The notes under the pieces are model-generated. The model saw only the letters and a program-made list of their open reading frames with translations. It ran no database searches and was not told the DNA's origin. Shown here piece after piece: positions 1 through 7,864 of a stretch of DNA of 64,000 bases. Position 1 is the stretch's first letter. Each line of letters starts with the position of its first letter. The DNA comes from PoT sp049331405 (GTDB lineage Bacteria; Planctomycetota; Planctomycetia; Isosphaerales; Isosphaeraceae), in contig NZ_CP186274.1 of assembly GCF_049331405.1 (NCBI RefSeq), forward strand, positions 6,324,001 to 6,388,000, read 5' to 3'. The translations under genes were made by a program, and so were the position numbers.

Positions 1-1103
1 AAGGTCGGGCGATCGGCCTCGCCGACGGGGTTCCTCCCCTCGCTTTCGAGTTTGGCCAGGATGAAGTGGTCGATCGCGTTGGCCGGCCAGTCCTGCTGGC
101 GGACGGCCGGCGGCTGGGGCGGGCTGACCGGCTTGAACGACCAGAACTCGCGGGCCTTGGCCCAGTCGATCGCGTACTTCGACTTCTCCTTCTCCGTGGG
201 CGCGGCGACCTCGGTCCTGGGGTCGGGAGCCCCCATCTTGATCCAGGCCTCGACGTCGGCGATCTCATTGGGAGAGAGCTTGGATTTGGGCGGCATCCGC
301 AGGCCGGGGTCGGTCTGGCGGATGGCCGTCATCAGGAGGCTTGCCTCAGTGTCGTAGGGGACGATGGCGGGCTCGGTGTCGCCCCCCCGCTCCAGCGCCG
401 GTCGCGAGTCGACCTGCAGGTTCCCGCCGATCTTCTTCGAGCCCGCGCTGTGGCACGAGTAGCAGTGCTGGACCAGCATCGGGCGGATCCTGGATTCGAA
501 GAATTGCAACTGCTCGGGCGTCGCCGAGGAACTGGCTGATGTCCTGGGTACTTCCCCCTGCCCCGTCCAGACCTCGAGCCCCGACAGGTTCGCGTCCCCG
601 CCCCTGGCCGAGAGCTTGATCCGACCCTTGCCCTGGGTGACGTCGACCTTCCAGGGGCCGAGCCTGGCCCAGATCCCCTCGCCGCGGCTGTTGTACGAGT
701 CGACGACCGGCCTGTCGTTCACGAGGATTTGGAACCGGGTCGGGTCGTTGTCCTCCCAGACGTAGAGGAAGACCTGATAGATCCCGTCGGGGACATCCGT
801 CAATTCCACGTCGATGTTATTCCCCCAGCGGCTGCTCCGGATCATCCGGGCGTGTTCGGGGTCGCAGTTCGGCTTGAGGCCGACCTTCTGATTCTCGAAC
901 GACTGGCCGTTGCAGAGATAGTGCTGGGCGTCCTTCCCCTCCCAAGCGTGCCCGTCGATGACGAGTCCCGGCCCGTTCAGGCAGATGCCGCGGTAGAACT
1001 TCGCCGCCCCGACCTCGTTCTCGGCCGCGTCGCCGGTCGACGGTAGGAGCGCCGTCAGCAGCAGGATGAACCACCAAACCCGGTGGAGACGCCTCGAAGT
1101 CAT
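1..1103 (-). CDS. PSCyt1/DUF1549 planctomycete cytochrome-type protein, 3' end missing
   Basis: The gene runs off the left edge, so only the first 367 residues are visible. Residues 1-26 are a signal peptide with a hydrophobic core ending near GDAA. Residues about 30-182 look like a malectin/carbohydrate-binding-like domain (Gly- and aromatic-rich beta region ending in LSGLEVWTG). Residues about 195-300 are a PSCyt1 domain with the haem c motif CYSCH (C214, C217, H218) and a later RMPP segment. From about residue 325 the typical DUF1549 opening begins (FWSF, WPANAIDHFI, EADRPT). In planctomycetes such proteins are exported and usually followed by a DUF1501 gene, which would lie outside the window. 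The start at 1103 puts the signal peptide at the N-terminus. It is divergent from the XylR-like regulator at 1267. Confidence 0.9.
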   Translation of the reverse strand, partial: MTSRRLHRVWWFILLLTALLPSTGDAAENEVGAAKFYRGICLNGPGLVIDGHAWEGKDAQHYLCNGQSFENQKVGLKPNCDPEHARMIRSSRWGNNIDVELTDVPDGIYQVFLYVWEDNDPTRFQILVNDRPVVDSYNSRGEGIWARLGPWKVDVTQGKGRIKLSARGGDANLSGLEVWTGQGEVPRTSASSSATPEQLQFFESRIRPMLVQHCYSCHSAGSKKIGGNLQVDSRPALERGGDTEPAIVPYDTEASLLMTAIRQTDPGLRMPPKSKLSPNEIADVEAWIKMGAPDPRTEVAAPTEKEKSKYAIDWAKAREFWSFKPVSPPQPPAVRQQDWPANAIDHFILAKLESEGRNPVGEADRPT

Positions 1104-1183
1104 CGGAATGAGTCCCCGGTCTTTACCGCCGCTGGAATGGTCGTTGAGAGTCGTCGGCGGGGTTTCCAGGATCAATTCAACGT

Positions 1184-1212
1184 TTGACCACCCTCTGCCG
1201 CCATGCCAGAAT
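1184..1212 (+). promoter_or_regulatory. Candidate sigma70-type promoter of the XylR-like gene
   Basis: A -35 box TTGACC (1184-1189) is followed after 17 bases by a -10 box CAGAAT (1207-1212). The -35 matches consensus at five of six positions and the -10 at four of six. It lies 55 bases upstream of the start at 1267. Confidence 0.4.
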
Positions 1213-1213
1213 G

Positions 1214-1236
1214 CGCAAATCTCTTGTCGATTTGCG
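1214..1236. promoter_or_regulatory. Perfect 8-bp inverted repeat, candidate operator
   Basis: The arms CGCAAATC (1214-1221) and GATTTGCG (1229-1236) are exact inverse complements with a 7-base spacer. The site starts one base after the predicted -10 box and ends 30 bases before the regulator start, a position where a bound protein would block transcription. Autoregulation by the XylR-like protein is an inference. Confidence 0.45.
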
Positions 1237-1266
1237 ACACGCCCTCGTGATGCCCCGGGTCGACTC

Positions 1267-2427
1267 ATGCCCTCCGAAAGCATTCGTGTTGGCCTTGTGA
1301 TGGCGCATACCCTGGCCTTCTACCGCGAGATCCTGCGCGGGATTAAATCGTTCGCCGAGGAGCGGAGCGACTGGATCCTGACCCCGATCGCCCCCGAGAA
1401 GCGGGCGATCGGCCTGGCGAAGTCGCTACGGTGTGATGGCTACATCGGGCACCTCTTCAACTCGCCGATCGCCGAGGCGGTCCTCGCGCTGGGGAAGCCG
1501 GTGGTCAACGTCTCCGGGGTCCTGCCGGGGTTGCCGATGCCTCGCGTGGTCGTCGACCACGAGGAGGTCGGCCGGATGGCGGCTCGCCACCTGATCGAGC
1601 GCGGGGTGCGGACCTTCGGGTTCGTCGGCTACCCCGAGCACGATTTCTCGCTCGGCCGCGAGCGCGGCCTGATCGAGATCGCGGAGGCTGCCGGGTTCAC
1701 GGTCTCGGTCTTCCACGATGATGTCCATCGCATTCAGGATCCGACGGGGATGTGGTTCTGGAACCGCCCCCTGCTGCAATGGCTGACCTCCTTGACGAAG
1801 CCGGTCGGCCTCCTGACCAGCCACGACACGCAAGGCGCCCAGGTCTCGGAATACTGCCGACAACTCGGCTTCTCCGTCCCCGACGACGTGGCGATCGTCG
1901 GGGTCGACAACGACGACCTGCTCTGCGAGATGAGCCGGCCCTCCCTCTCCAGCGTCGCCCTCCCCGCCCAGCGGATCGGCTACGAGGCCGCGACATTGCT
2001 TGACCAGCGCATGCGGGGTCAGACCCCATCAACCTCAGTCGTCGTGCTCCCGCCCGTCGGCCTGGTCGTCCGGCAGTCCTCGGATCTGATCGCCGTCGCC
2101 GACCCCGACGTCAGCGACGCCGTCCGGTTCATCCAGGAGCATGCTCACCAGCCGATCCGGGTCCCCGACGTGCTCGAGGCCGTCCCCGTCGCGCGGAGGT
2201 CGCTCGAGCGCCGGTTCCGCAAGTGGCTGCAGCGGAGCATCTCCGAGGAGATCTGCCGGGTCCACATCGAGCGCGGGCGGGACCTGCTGATGAAGACGAA
2301 CCTGTCGATGTCGGCCATCGCGGAGCTCTCCGGATTCACCGACGGCCGCCAACTGTCGATCGCCTTCCGCCGCGAGACCGGCATGACCCCCTCCGACTAT
2401 CGCCGACGCTTCCGTCTGCGCCCCTGA
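1267..2427 (+). CDS. XylR-like AraC-family transcriptional regulator with LacI-type sensor domain
   Basis: 386 residues. Residues 1 to about 265 resemble the periplasmic-binding-protein-like sensor domain of LacI/XylR regulators (opening IRVGLVMAH; later GFVGYPEHDFS, VAIVGVDNDDLLCE, and SSVALPAQRIGYEA). Residues about 280-386 are an AraC-type double helix-turn-helix (SMSAIAELSGF in the second HTH, ending MTPSDYRRRF). This order, sensor first and AraC DNA-binding domain last, is that of the xylose regulator XylR and its many planctomycete relatives, so the ligand is probably a sugar. The reading frame extends upstream to 1066, but the start at 1267 begins the sensor domain directly and keeps the promoter and palindrome outside the gene. 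It is divergent from the PSCyt1 gene. The ligand and targets cannot be read from sequence. Confidence 0.88.
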   Translation: MPSESIRVGLVMAHTLAFYREILRGIKSFAEERSDWILTPIAPEKRAIGLAKSLRCDGYIGHLFNSPIAEAVLALGKPVVNVSGVLPGLPMPRVVVDHEEVGRMAARHLIERGVRTFGFVGYPEHDFSLGRERGLIEIAEAAGFTVSVFHDDVHRIQDPTGMWFWNRPLLQWLTSLTKPVGLLTSHDTQGAQVSEYCRQLGFSVPDDVAIVGVDNDDLLCEMSRPSLSSVALPAQRIGYEAATLLDQRMRGQTPSTSVVVLPPVGLVVRQSSDLIAVADPDVSDAVRFIQEHAHQPIRVPDVLEAVPVARRSLERRFRKWLQRSISEEICRVHIERGRDLLMKTNLSMSAIAELSGFTDGRQLSIAFRRETGMTPSDYRRRFRLRP

Positions 2428-2584
2428 GCCTCCCGACCTGCGATGGAATGCAAACGGCCGACGGCCCTTTTATAATGCCAGGCGAGGCCGCGGCGACATC
2501 GCCCGTAACCCAAGGGTCGTGCCCGGGCACCGCACGCGCGAGGTCGGCCTCCTATTCATTCACGAAGCATTTCGAGGGATCATC

Positions 2585-2941
2585 ATGGGATTCATCGATA
2601 TTTTTGAGCATCCGCCGATCGAACCCGTCCCCGGCTGCCGGATGAGGACGCCGTACGGCAAGAACCTCATGCTCTCCTACCTCGAGATGGACGAAGGGGC
2701 CGAGATCCCGTCGCACTCGCACCCCCACGAGCAGGGCGGGATGCTCATCAAGGGGGTCGTCGACCTCACCATCGGCGACGAGACCCGCCGCGTCTCGCCG
2801 GGCGCGATGTTCCTGATCCCCTCGGGGGTCCCCCACCGCGTCATCGTCGTCGAGGGGCCCGTCGTCATCCTCGACACCTTCAGCCCCATCCGCGAGGACT
2901 ACGCCGAGCTCGCGAACCGATACATCCCCAACCGCCCGTGA
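2585..2941 (+). CDS. Single-domain cupin protein
   Basis: 118 residues forming one cupin_2 beta barrel. Cupin motif 1 is seen as HSHPHEQ with a following G-rich turn, and motif 2 as PSGVPHRV, giving the usual His/Glu/His metal-binding set. No other domain and no signal peptide is present, so it is a small cytoplasmic protein; substrate is unknown. The start at 2585 has a GAGGG ribosome-binding site at 2574-2578, and translation from an upstream in-frame codon at 2519 would add residues unlike the family. It lies just before the MarR operator region, but whether that regulator acts on it is not shown. Confidence 0.85.
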   Translation: MGFIDIFEHPPIEPVPGCRMRTPYGKNLMLSYLEMDEGAEIPSHSHPHEQGGMLIKGVVDLTIGDETRRVSPGAMFLIPSGVPHRVIVVEGPVVILDTFSPIREDYAELANRYIPNRP

Positions 2942-2971
2942 GCGGCCCCTCCAGGCCCTGGCGGTCGCTTG

Positions 2972-2991
2972 ATAGTTTTGAATGAAACTAT
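2972..2991. promoter_or_regulatory. 20-bp palindrome, candidate MarR operator
   Basis: The arms ATAGTTT (2972-2978) and AAACTAT (2985-2991) are perfect inverse complements around a 6-base centre. AT-rich palindromes of about 20 bp just upstream of marR genes are typical MarR-dimer sites. It lies 45 bases upstream of the marR start at 3036. Confidence 0.6.
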
Positions 2992-3005
2992 TTGACTTCG
3001 GAAGT

Positions 3006-3030
3006 TCCTCGGCTTACCATTCGCCGAGGA
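3006..3030 (+). promoter_or_regulatory. Leader hairpin covering the marR ribosome-binding site
   Basis: TCCTCGGC (3006-3013) pairs exactly with GCCGAGGA (3023-3030) across a 9-base loop. The 3' arm contains the GAGGA Shine-Dalgarno sequence, five bases before the ATG at 3036, so the stem would mask it. Regulation of translation is an inference. Confidence 0.5.
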
Positions 3031-3035
3031 CAGTG

Positions 3036-3458
3036 ATGGACGACCTTTGCGGGACATTCGGGCGGCTCTGGCGTCTGATGGGCCTGATCATGGAGGAGGC
3101 CGAGCCGGGCCTCGATGCGTTGGGCCTCCAGCCCAAGGCGTTTCTCCTGCTGGCCGCGGTCGAGGAGTCGCCGTATCCCGCAGAACTGGCCAGGATCTTG
3201 GGCCTGCCGCCCCCGACGGTCACGTATCTCGTGAAGCCGTTGGAGGCGAAGAACTACCTGCTCCGGACGAAGGAACCGGGGGACCTCCGCCGGTTCCGGC
3301 TCGCCCTGACGGACGAGGGCCGCGAGGCCGTGCGCCTCGGGACGGCGGCGATCCACGCGGCCTTCGAGGAGCGCCAGCGCCGGCTCCGCCCTGGGGAGAT
3401 CCGGGTCTTCGACCGACTCGTGCAACGCCTGGCCTCGACGGATTCGGGGTCGGCCTGA
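3036..3458 (+). CDS. MarR-family transcriptional regulator
   Basis: 140 residues, the usual size for MarR proteins. A winged helix-turn-helix is seen in the middle: YPAELARILGL as the first helices, PPPTVTYLVKPLEAKNYL as the recognition helix, and a wing with the common DLRRFRLALTDEGRE pattern. Helices at both ends would form the dimer interface. MarR dimers usually repress neighbouring genes and release DNA on binding a phenolic or similar ligand. The frame opens further upstream at 2982, but that codon lies inside the palindromic operator; the ATG at 3036 has a GAGGA element (3026-3030). The aldo/keto reductase starts 50 bases downstream in the same direction, so the two probably form one unit. 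Confidence 0.88.
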   Translation: MDDLCGTFGRLWRLMGLIMEEAEPGLDALGLQPKAFLLLAAVEESPYPAELARILGLPPPTVTYLVKPLEAKNYLLRTKEPGDLRRFRLALTDEGREAVRLGTAAIHAAFEERQRRLRPGEIRVFDRLVQRLASTDSGSA

Positions 3459-3508
3459 ATCAGGGTACGTATCGAGATATCTTCGAAACATGGAGTGAAG
3501 GGTAAAAC

Positions 3509-4552
3509 ATGCGATATCAGCTCCTGGGTCGGTCGGGCCTGCGCGTCTCCGAGCTCTGCCTGGGGACCATGACATTCGGCGAGGAGTGGGGCTGGGGGTC
3601 GGCCAAAGACGAGAGCCGCAAGATCCTCGACACCTTCTTCGAGGCCGGCGGCAACTTCATCGATACGGCCAACGTTTATACGAACGGCACCAGCGAGACC
3701 CAACTCGGCGAGTTCCTCGAGGGGAACCGCGACCGCGCGGTGCTCGCGACCAAGTACACCAACGCGATGCCCTCGCCCGACAACCACGTCAACTCGGCCG
3801 GCAACCAGCGCAAGAGCATGATGCAGTCGGTCGAGGCCAGCCTCAAGCGGCTCCGGACCGACTACATCGACCTCTACTGGGTCCACATCTGGGACCGGAT
3901 CACGCCGATCGACGAGGTGATGCGCGGGCTCGACGACCTCGTGCGGCAGGGGAAGATCCTCTATGCGGGGATCTCCGACATGCCCGCCTGGCTGATCGCC
4001 CGGGCCAACACGCTGGCCGAGCTGCGCGGCTGGACCTCGTTCGTCGGGCTCCAGATCGAATACAGCCTCGTCGAGCGCACCGTCGAGCGCGAGCTCCTGC
4101 CCATGGCGCAGGCCCTCGGCATCGGCGTGACGGCCTGGTCGCCCCTGGCCGGCGGGCTCCTGACGGGCAAGTACCTCAAGGAGCGCGCGGAGGGGGCGGA
4201 AGGCCGCTTCGGCACCGACATGATGAAGCCCATGCTCCGGACGTCGGAGCAGGTCGACGCCACCGTCCGCGAGGTCCTCGCCGTCGCCAACGAGTGCGGC
4301 CGATCCCCCGCGCAAGTGGCCCTGGCCTGGCTCCGCCAGCGTTCGCAGCCGATCATCCCGATCGTCGGCGCCCGTCGGCTCGACCAGTTCAAGGACAACC
4401 TCGCGAGCCTCGAATTGAAGCTCGATCCCGCCCAGGTTGAGCGGCTCGACAAGGTGAGCCGCGTCGAACTCGGGTTCCCGCACGACTTCTACGATCGCGA
4501 CATGGTCAACCAGATCGTCTACGGCGGCTTCCGCGACAAACTCGACGTTTGA
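3509..4552 (+). CDS. Aldo/keto reductase
   Basis: 347 residues, the size of the longer bacterial aldo/keto reductases (YajO/Kv-beta-like group). These are cytosolic NADPH-dependent TIM-barrel oxidoreductases that reduce aldehydes or ketones. The catalytic tetrad is visible: D52 and Y57 in FIDTANVY, K82 in TKYT, H126 in YWVHIWD. The C-terminal NADP-binding region is seen in IPIVGARRLDQFKDNL. The start at 3509 has AAGGG seven bases upstream. It follows the MarR gene by 50 bases and is the best candidate for its target. The physiological substrate cannot be told. A GC-rich hairpin follows the stop codon. Confidence 0.92.
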   Translation: MRYQLLGRSGLRVSELCLGTMTFGEEWGWGSAKDESRKILDTFFEAGGNFIDTANVYTNGTSETQLGEFLEGNRDRAVLATKYTNAMPSPDNHVNSAGNQRKSMMQSVEASLKRLRTDYIDLYWVHIWDRITPIDEVMRGLDDLVRQGKILYAGISDMPAWLIARANTLAELRGWTSFVGLQIEYSLVERTVERELLPMAQALGIGVTAWSPLAGGLLTGKYLKERAEGAEGRFGTDMMKPMLRTSEQVDATVREVLAVANECGRSPAQVALAWLRQRSQPIIPIVGARRLDQFKDNLASLELKLDPAQVERLDKVSRVELGFPHDFYDRDMVNQIVYGGFRDKLDV

Positions 4553-4565
4553 TGGTATGAGCCTG

Positions 4566-4598
4566 GGTTCCCCCCGGCGTTGCAACCGCCGGGGGACC
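4566..4598 (+). terminator. GC-rich hairpin after the aldo/keto reductase
   Basis: CCCCCGGCG (4571-4579) pairs exactly with CGCCGGGGG (4587-4595) around a 7-base loop; three outer GGT/ACC pairs can extend it past a small bulge. It begins 14 bases after the stop. No T-run follows, so it may end transcription weakly or protect the 3' end. Confidence 0.45.
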
Positions 4599-4753
4599 GA
4601 TCAGGCCTTCCCTCCTCCGCCCCGATCGGTTGGAATGCGGAGAATCCCCATTCGAGTTGATTGGACGCCTGCGCGAACTCGCGAGGCGTCGGGTGCGTTC
4701 TTTGCTCATCGCAAGGGCTGTAGGTCGTTCGATGGGGACGAGGAGGCTTCGCG

Positions 4754-5578
4754 TTGGGTTCATCGAGGCAGGAAGCGAACTGGAACGCCCTGAGGAGGTC
4801 GCCGGGCCTGGATCTCGAGGCCTGGACCTCGTCATGGACCTCGCACGCCCAGACGCGGCACACGCACAATCAGGTCCAGCTCAGCCTGACGCGCGAGGGC
4901 TCCGGCTCGTTCTGGATCGGCGAGAGCCGCACGGAATCCCCGCCCGGACACCTCGTCATCATCCCGCCCGGCCAGGTCCATTCCCTCTCCCCGGCAGCTT
5001 GCGAGGCCTGGCGGTTCGACACCGTCTATCTGCCCGAGGCCTCATTCGCGGAAGTCGCTCCCGGCACTCGCGCCGACCCGGCCCTGGCGAAGACGTTCCT
5101 CCGGGTCCATGACGCGATCGCCCGGGACACCTCGCGCCTGATGCTGGAGGTCGAGATCCTCGACCTCGTGGAGTCGCTGGTTCGCGGAATCCATGAGCGT
5201 AGCCTCATCGCCCCGAGGTTGCCCGAGCGCGGCCATGCCTCGCTCGAGCGCGTCCGTGACTATCTCGAAAGCTGCCCCTATGACGGCGTCGACCTGGCCC
5301 AACTCGCCGCGATCGCCGGCCTGAGCCCCTACCATTTCTCGCGGTCGTTCCGACGCGCCTTCGGCATGCCCCCGCACGCCTATCTCCTGCAGGCCCGAGT
5401 CTCCCGGGCTCGCGTCCTCTTGAGACAAGGGGAGCCCGTCTGCGAGGTCGCCGCCCGGCTTGGCTTCGCCGACCAGGCGCATCTGACCCGGCATTTCCGG
5501 CGTCTCACCGGGGTCACGCCGGGGCGTTATCGCGACGCCAGCAAGAACGTTCAAGACGGTCGCGTGGTCCCTTCCTAA
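4754..5578 (+). CDS. AraC-family regulator with N-terminal cupin domain, TTG start
   Basis: 274 residues. Residues about 30-110 form a cupin ligand-binding domain of the AraC_binding type (HTHNQVQLSL, then PGHLVIIPPGQVHSL). Residues about 170-265 form the AraC double HTH (DLAQLAAIAGLSPYHFSRSF, then VCEVAARLGFADQAHLTRHF and GVTPGRYR). The start is the rare codon TTG at 4754: a perfect AGGAGG lies at 4741-4746, seven bases upstream, and no ATG or GTG with comparable support precedes the cupin domain. It is followed by a methyltransferase 87 bases downstream in the same direction, which may be co-regulated. Confidence 0.88.
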   Translation: MGSSRQEANWNALRRSPGLDLEAWTSSWTSHAQTRHTHNQVQLSLTREGSGSFWIGESRTESPPGHLVIIPPGQVHSLSPAACEAWRFDTVYLPEASFAEVAPGTRADPALAKTFLRVHDAIARDTSRLMLEVEILDLVESLVRGIHERSLIAPRLPERGHASLERVRDYLESCPYDGVDLAQLAAIAGLSPYHFSRSFRRAFGMPPHAYLLQARVSRARVLLRQGEPVCEVAARLGFADQAHLTRHFRRLTGVTPGRYRDASKNVQDGRVVPS

Positions 5579-5665
5579 ACTTGGGCGATCCCACGAATCG
5601 GCCGGGCGACGGCGGGCAGTCCGTCCGCCGCAACGGGCCATTCCTCCGACCGCCAGGGCACGCGC

Positions 5666-6442
5666 ATGAACGCCGAAACCCAACGCCGCCTGATCCTCGA
5701 GCAATTCACCAGGCAGGCCGTCCCGTTCAAGGAATTCCCGGCCCACTCCAACGAGTCGTCCCTCGAGCACGTCCTGCGGGCCTCCGCCGTGCAGCCGACC
5801 GACGCCGTGCTCGATGTCGCCTGCGGCCCCGGCCTCGTCGCGACCGCCTTCGCCAAGTTCGCCCAGCATGTAACGGGCATCGACCTGACACCCGCCATGA
5901 TCGAGCAGGCAAGGGAACTCCAGGCCTCGCGCGGCCTGACCAACGTGGACTGGCGCGTCGGCGACGTCACCGCCCTGCCCTTCGAGGACGCCGCCTTCGA
6001 CCTCGTCTTCACGCGCTATTCGTTCCATCATATGCTCGAGCCCCGCCGCGTGCTCGACGAGATGGTCCGCGTCGGCAAGCCCGGCGGCCGCGTGGTCGTG
6101 GTGGACGTCTACTCGCGAGATCCCGAGCAGGGAGAAGCCTACGACCGCGTCGAGACGCTCCGCGACCCCTCCCACGTCCGCGCCCTGGGCCTCGGCGAGT
6201 TCGCGGACCTCTTCCGCGACGCCGGCCTCGTCGACGTGGAGGTCGGCTTCTACGGCCTCGAGGTCGTCCTCGAAGACCTCCTCGCCGGCTGCTTCCCCAA
6301 CCCGGGCGACGACGACAAGGTCCGGCAAATCTTCGCCGACGACATCGGCCACGACCGCCTGGGCGTCGGGGCCTATCGTAAGGATGGGCAGATCCGCTTC
6401 AGCTTCCCGATCGTCGTGCTCGTCGGCCGCAAGCCGGAGTAA
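5666..6442 (+). CDS. Class I SAM-dependent methyltransferase
   Basis: 258 residues. The Rossmann-like methyltransferase fold is marked by motif I VLDVACGPGLVA at residues 48-59, an acidic end of strand beta-2 in TGIDLTPAMIEQA, motif II with GDVTALPFEDAAFD, and a following FTRYSFHHM segment. The layout is that of the UbiE/Methyltransf_11 group, which methylates small molecules in the cytoplasm. The substrate is not identifiable. The start has AGGG eight bases upstream. It stands alone between the AraC-cupin gene and the TetR gene. Confidence 0.9.
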   Translation: MNAETQRRLILEQFTRQAVPFKEFPAHSNESSLEHVLRASAVQPTDAVLDVACGPGLVATAFAKFAQHVTGIDLTPAMIEQARELQASRGLTNVDWRVGDVTALPFEDAAFDLVFTRYSFHHMLEPRRVLDEMVRVGKPGGRVVVVDVYSRDPEQGEAYDRVETLRDPSHVRALGLGEFADLFRDAGLVDVEVGFYGLEVVLEDLLAGCFPNPGDDDKVRQIFADDIGHDRLGVGAYRKDGQIRFSFPIVVLVGRKPE

Positions 6443-6568
6443 TCCCCCACGCCCCGACTCATTCGCCGGACCGAGCCCTCCAGACCGGAGGCTCGGTTCG
6501 CTCCCTTCGAAAATTCGACGATGCCGCCCCCTTCCCTCCTTGATCTTCCCGCCGATCTCCCTAAAATA

Positions 6569-6584
6569 GACAGACCTGTATGTA
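6569..6584. promoter_or_regulatory. Candidate TetR operator, site 1
   Basis: An imperfect inverted repeat with left arm GACAGAC (6569-6575) and right arm GTATGTA (6578-6584), matching at five of seven pairs. It shares the left arm and the TGT spacing with the perfect palindrome at 7263-7278. It lies 10 bases upstream of the TetR start, just before the ribosome-binding site. Confidence 0.55.
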
Positions 6585-6594
6585 TGGAGGGTCA

Positions 6595-7191
6595 ATGAAG
6601 CGATCGTCGAAGCGGGATGAACTTGTCGAGACGGCGCGGGGACTCTTCTACGAGAAGGGGATCCTCGCCACCGGCATCGACACGATCCTGGCCGAGAGCG
6701 GCGTCGCGAAGATGACCCTCTACAAGCACTTCAGGTCCAAGGATGACCTGATCCTCGCCGTCCTCCGCGACAACGAGGCGAGGTGGCGGGAATGGTTCCG
6801 CACGGAGGTCGAGCGCCGGGCGAGCACGCCCAAGGAGCAGTTGATCGCCGTCTTCGAAGTCCTGGCCGCGTGGGTCAACGGCAAGGATTTCCGCGGCTGT
6901 CTGCTGTTCAATGCGGTCGCCGAATGTCGGGGCCTGGATCTTCGGATCCAGGGGGTCGAGCTCGAGTTGCGACAGGGCCGACGCCTCTTCCTCGAGAGCC
7001 TCGCCGCGGCCGCCGGTGTGCAAGATCCGACGCTTCTCGTCTCGCAACTGTCCCTGCTGATCGAGGGGACGATCTCGATGACCCTGATCCATCGCGATCC
7101 CCAGCATGCCGCGACGGCCTGCACGACCGCCGCGCTCCTCATCCGTGACGCCACGGCCCGGCCGAAGCGTCGCCCGACGAAATCCGCTTGA
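6595..7191 (+). CDS. TetR/AcrR-family transcriptional regulator
   Basis: 198 residues, normal for the family. The N-terminal HTH is clear: residues about 7-50 carry ETARGLFYEKGILATGID, then ILAESGVAKMTLYKHF, the standard TetR recognition helix. The rest is an all-helical ligand-binding and dimerisation domain with a CLLF segment, like that of the AcrR/TetR_C_6 group. It would repress its own gene and neighbours until a small hydrophobic ligand binds. The ATG at 6595 is preferred over that at 6580 because GGAGG (6586-6590) sits four bases before it and the candidate operator would otherwise overlap the coding region. The DinB-like gene begins 104 bases downstream and has a matching operator. 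Confidence 0.92.
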   Translation: MKRSSKRDELVETARGLFYEKGILATGIDTILAESGVAKMTLYKHFRSKDDLILAVLRDNEARWREWFRTEVERRASTPKEQLIAVFEVLAAWVNGKDFRGCLLFNAVAECRGLDLRIQGVELELRQGRRLFLESLAAAAGVQDPTLLVSQLSLLIEGTISMTLIHRDPQHAATACTTAALLIRDATARPKRRPTKSA

Positions 7192-7262
7192 GATTCGCAT
7201 GTCGGCGAATCTCAACCTGGCCTCAGTCAGTCCGTCAGAAGGTTTCCACTGCCGACGTTCTG

Positions 7263-7278
7263 GACAGACTTGTCTGTC
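7263..7278. promoter_or_regulatory. Candidate TetR operator, site 2 (perfect 16-bp palindrome)
   Basis: GACAGAC (7263-7269) and GTCTGTC (7272-7278) are exact inverse complements separated by TT. The same half-site occurs at 6569-6575 before tetR. The site ends 16 bases before the DinB-like start codon at 7295, so a bound dimer would block its expression. Confidence 0.65.
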
Positions 7279-7294
7279 AATTCGGGAGCTATCC

Positions 7295-7780
7295 ATGCCG
7301 ACCGCGAAAGATGCCATCCGAGCCTCGATGGGGATGGGCGAGTATCTGCTCAAGCTCTACTTCCAGGACCTCACCGACGAAGAACTCGCGGCCGTGCCGG
7401 TCTCGGGGATGAACCCCGCGGCCTGGCAGATCGGCCACGTGATCGCGGTCGAGCACGGGGCCATCGAGAAGGTCCGCCCCGGCTTCTGCCCGCCGCTCCC
7501 AGAGGGGTTCAAGGAGGCCCACGCCAAGGAAGTCATGCAGAGCGGAGCCTTCAAGCCCGCCCTCAGCAAGGAGGAATACCTCGACCTCTGGGCGAAGACC
7601 CGCGCCGGGTCTTACCGGGCCCTCGACGACTTGACCGATGAGGATATGAACGCGGAGACCGGGTCGAAGTTCGTCCCGACCGTCCTCGCGCTCATGAGCC
7701 TCGTCGGGACCCATGCGAGCCTCCACGCCGGCCAGATGGTCGCCGTGCGCCGGAAGCTCGGCAAGCCGGTCTTGCTCTGA
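7295..7780 (+). CDS. DinB-like four-helix-bundle protein
   Basis: 161 residues. The protein fits the DinB/YfiT superfamily of metal-binding four-helix bundles: an N-terminal EYLLKLYFQDLTDEEL helix, WQIGHVIAVEH with H48 and H54, and THASLHAGQ with H140 and H144 near the C-terminus. H48, H140 and H144 are the probable metal ligands. Members act as thiol transferases or have unknown function; this one cannot be assigned a substrate. GGGAG at 7284-7288 supports the start at 7295. A perfect TetR-type palindrome immediately upstream makes it the likely target of the preceding regulator. Confidence 0.82.
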   Translation: MPTAKDAIRASMGMGEYLLKLYFQDLTDEELAAVPVSGMNPAAWQIGHVIAVEHGAIEKVRPGFCPPLPEGFKEAHAKEVMQSGAFKPALSKEEYLDLWAKTRAGSYRALDDLTDEDMNAETGSKFVPTVLALMSLVGTHASLHAGQMVAVRRKLGKPVLL

Positions 7781-7864
7781 TCTTGCCGTTCTTGAGCCTC
7801 GCGTTTTCCCCGCAGGACGTGCCGCGCCGGCGAGTGCGGCCCGTCCTCTTTGCGTGTTCGAATC

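Noticed and set aside
5042..6595. 517-codon minus-strand open frame
   Set aside because: Antisense to the AraC-cupin and methyltransferase genes, which have intact motifs.
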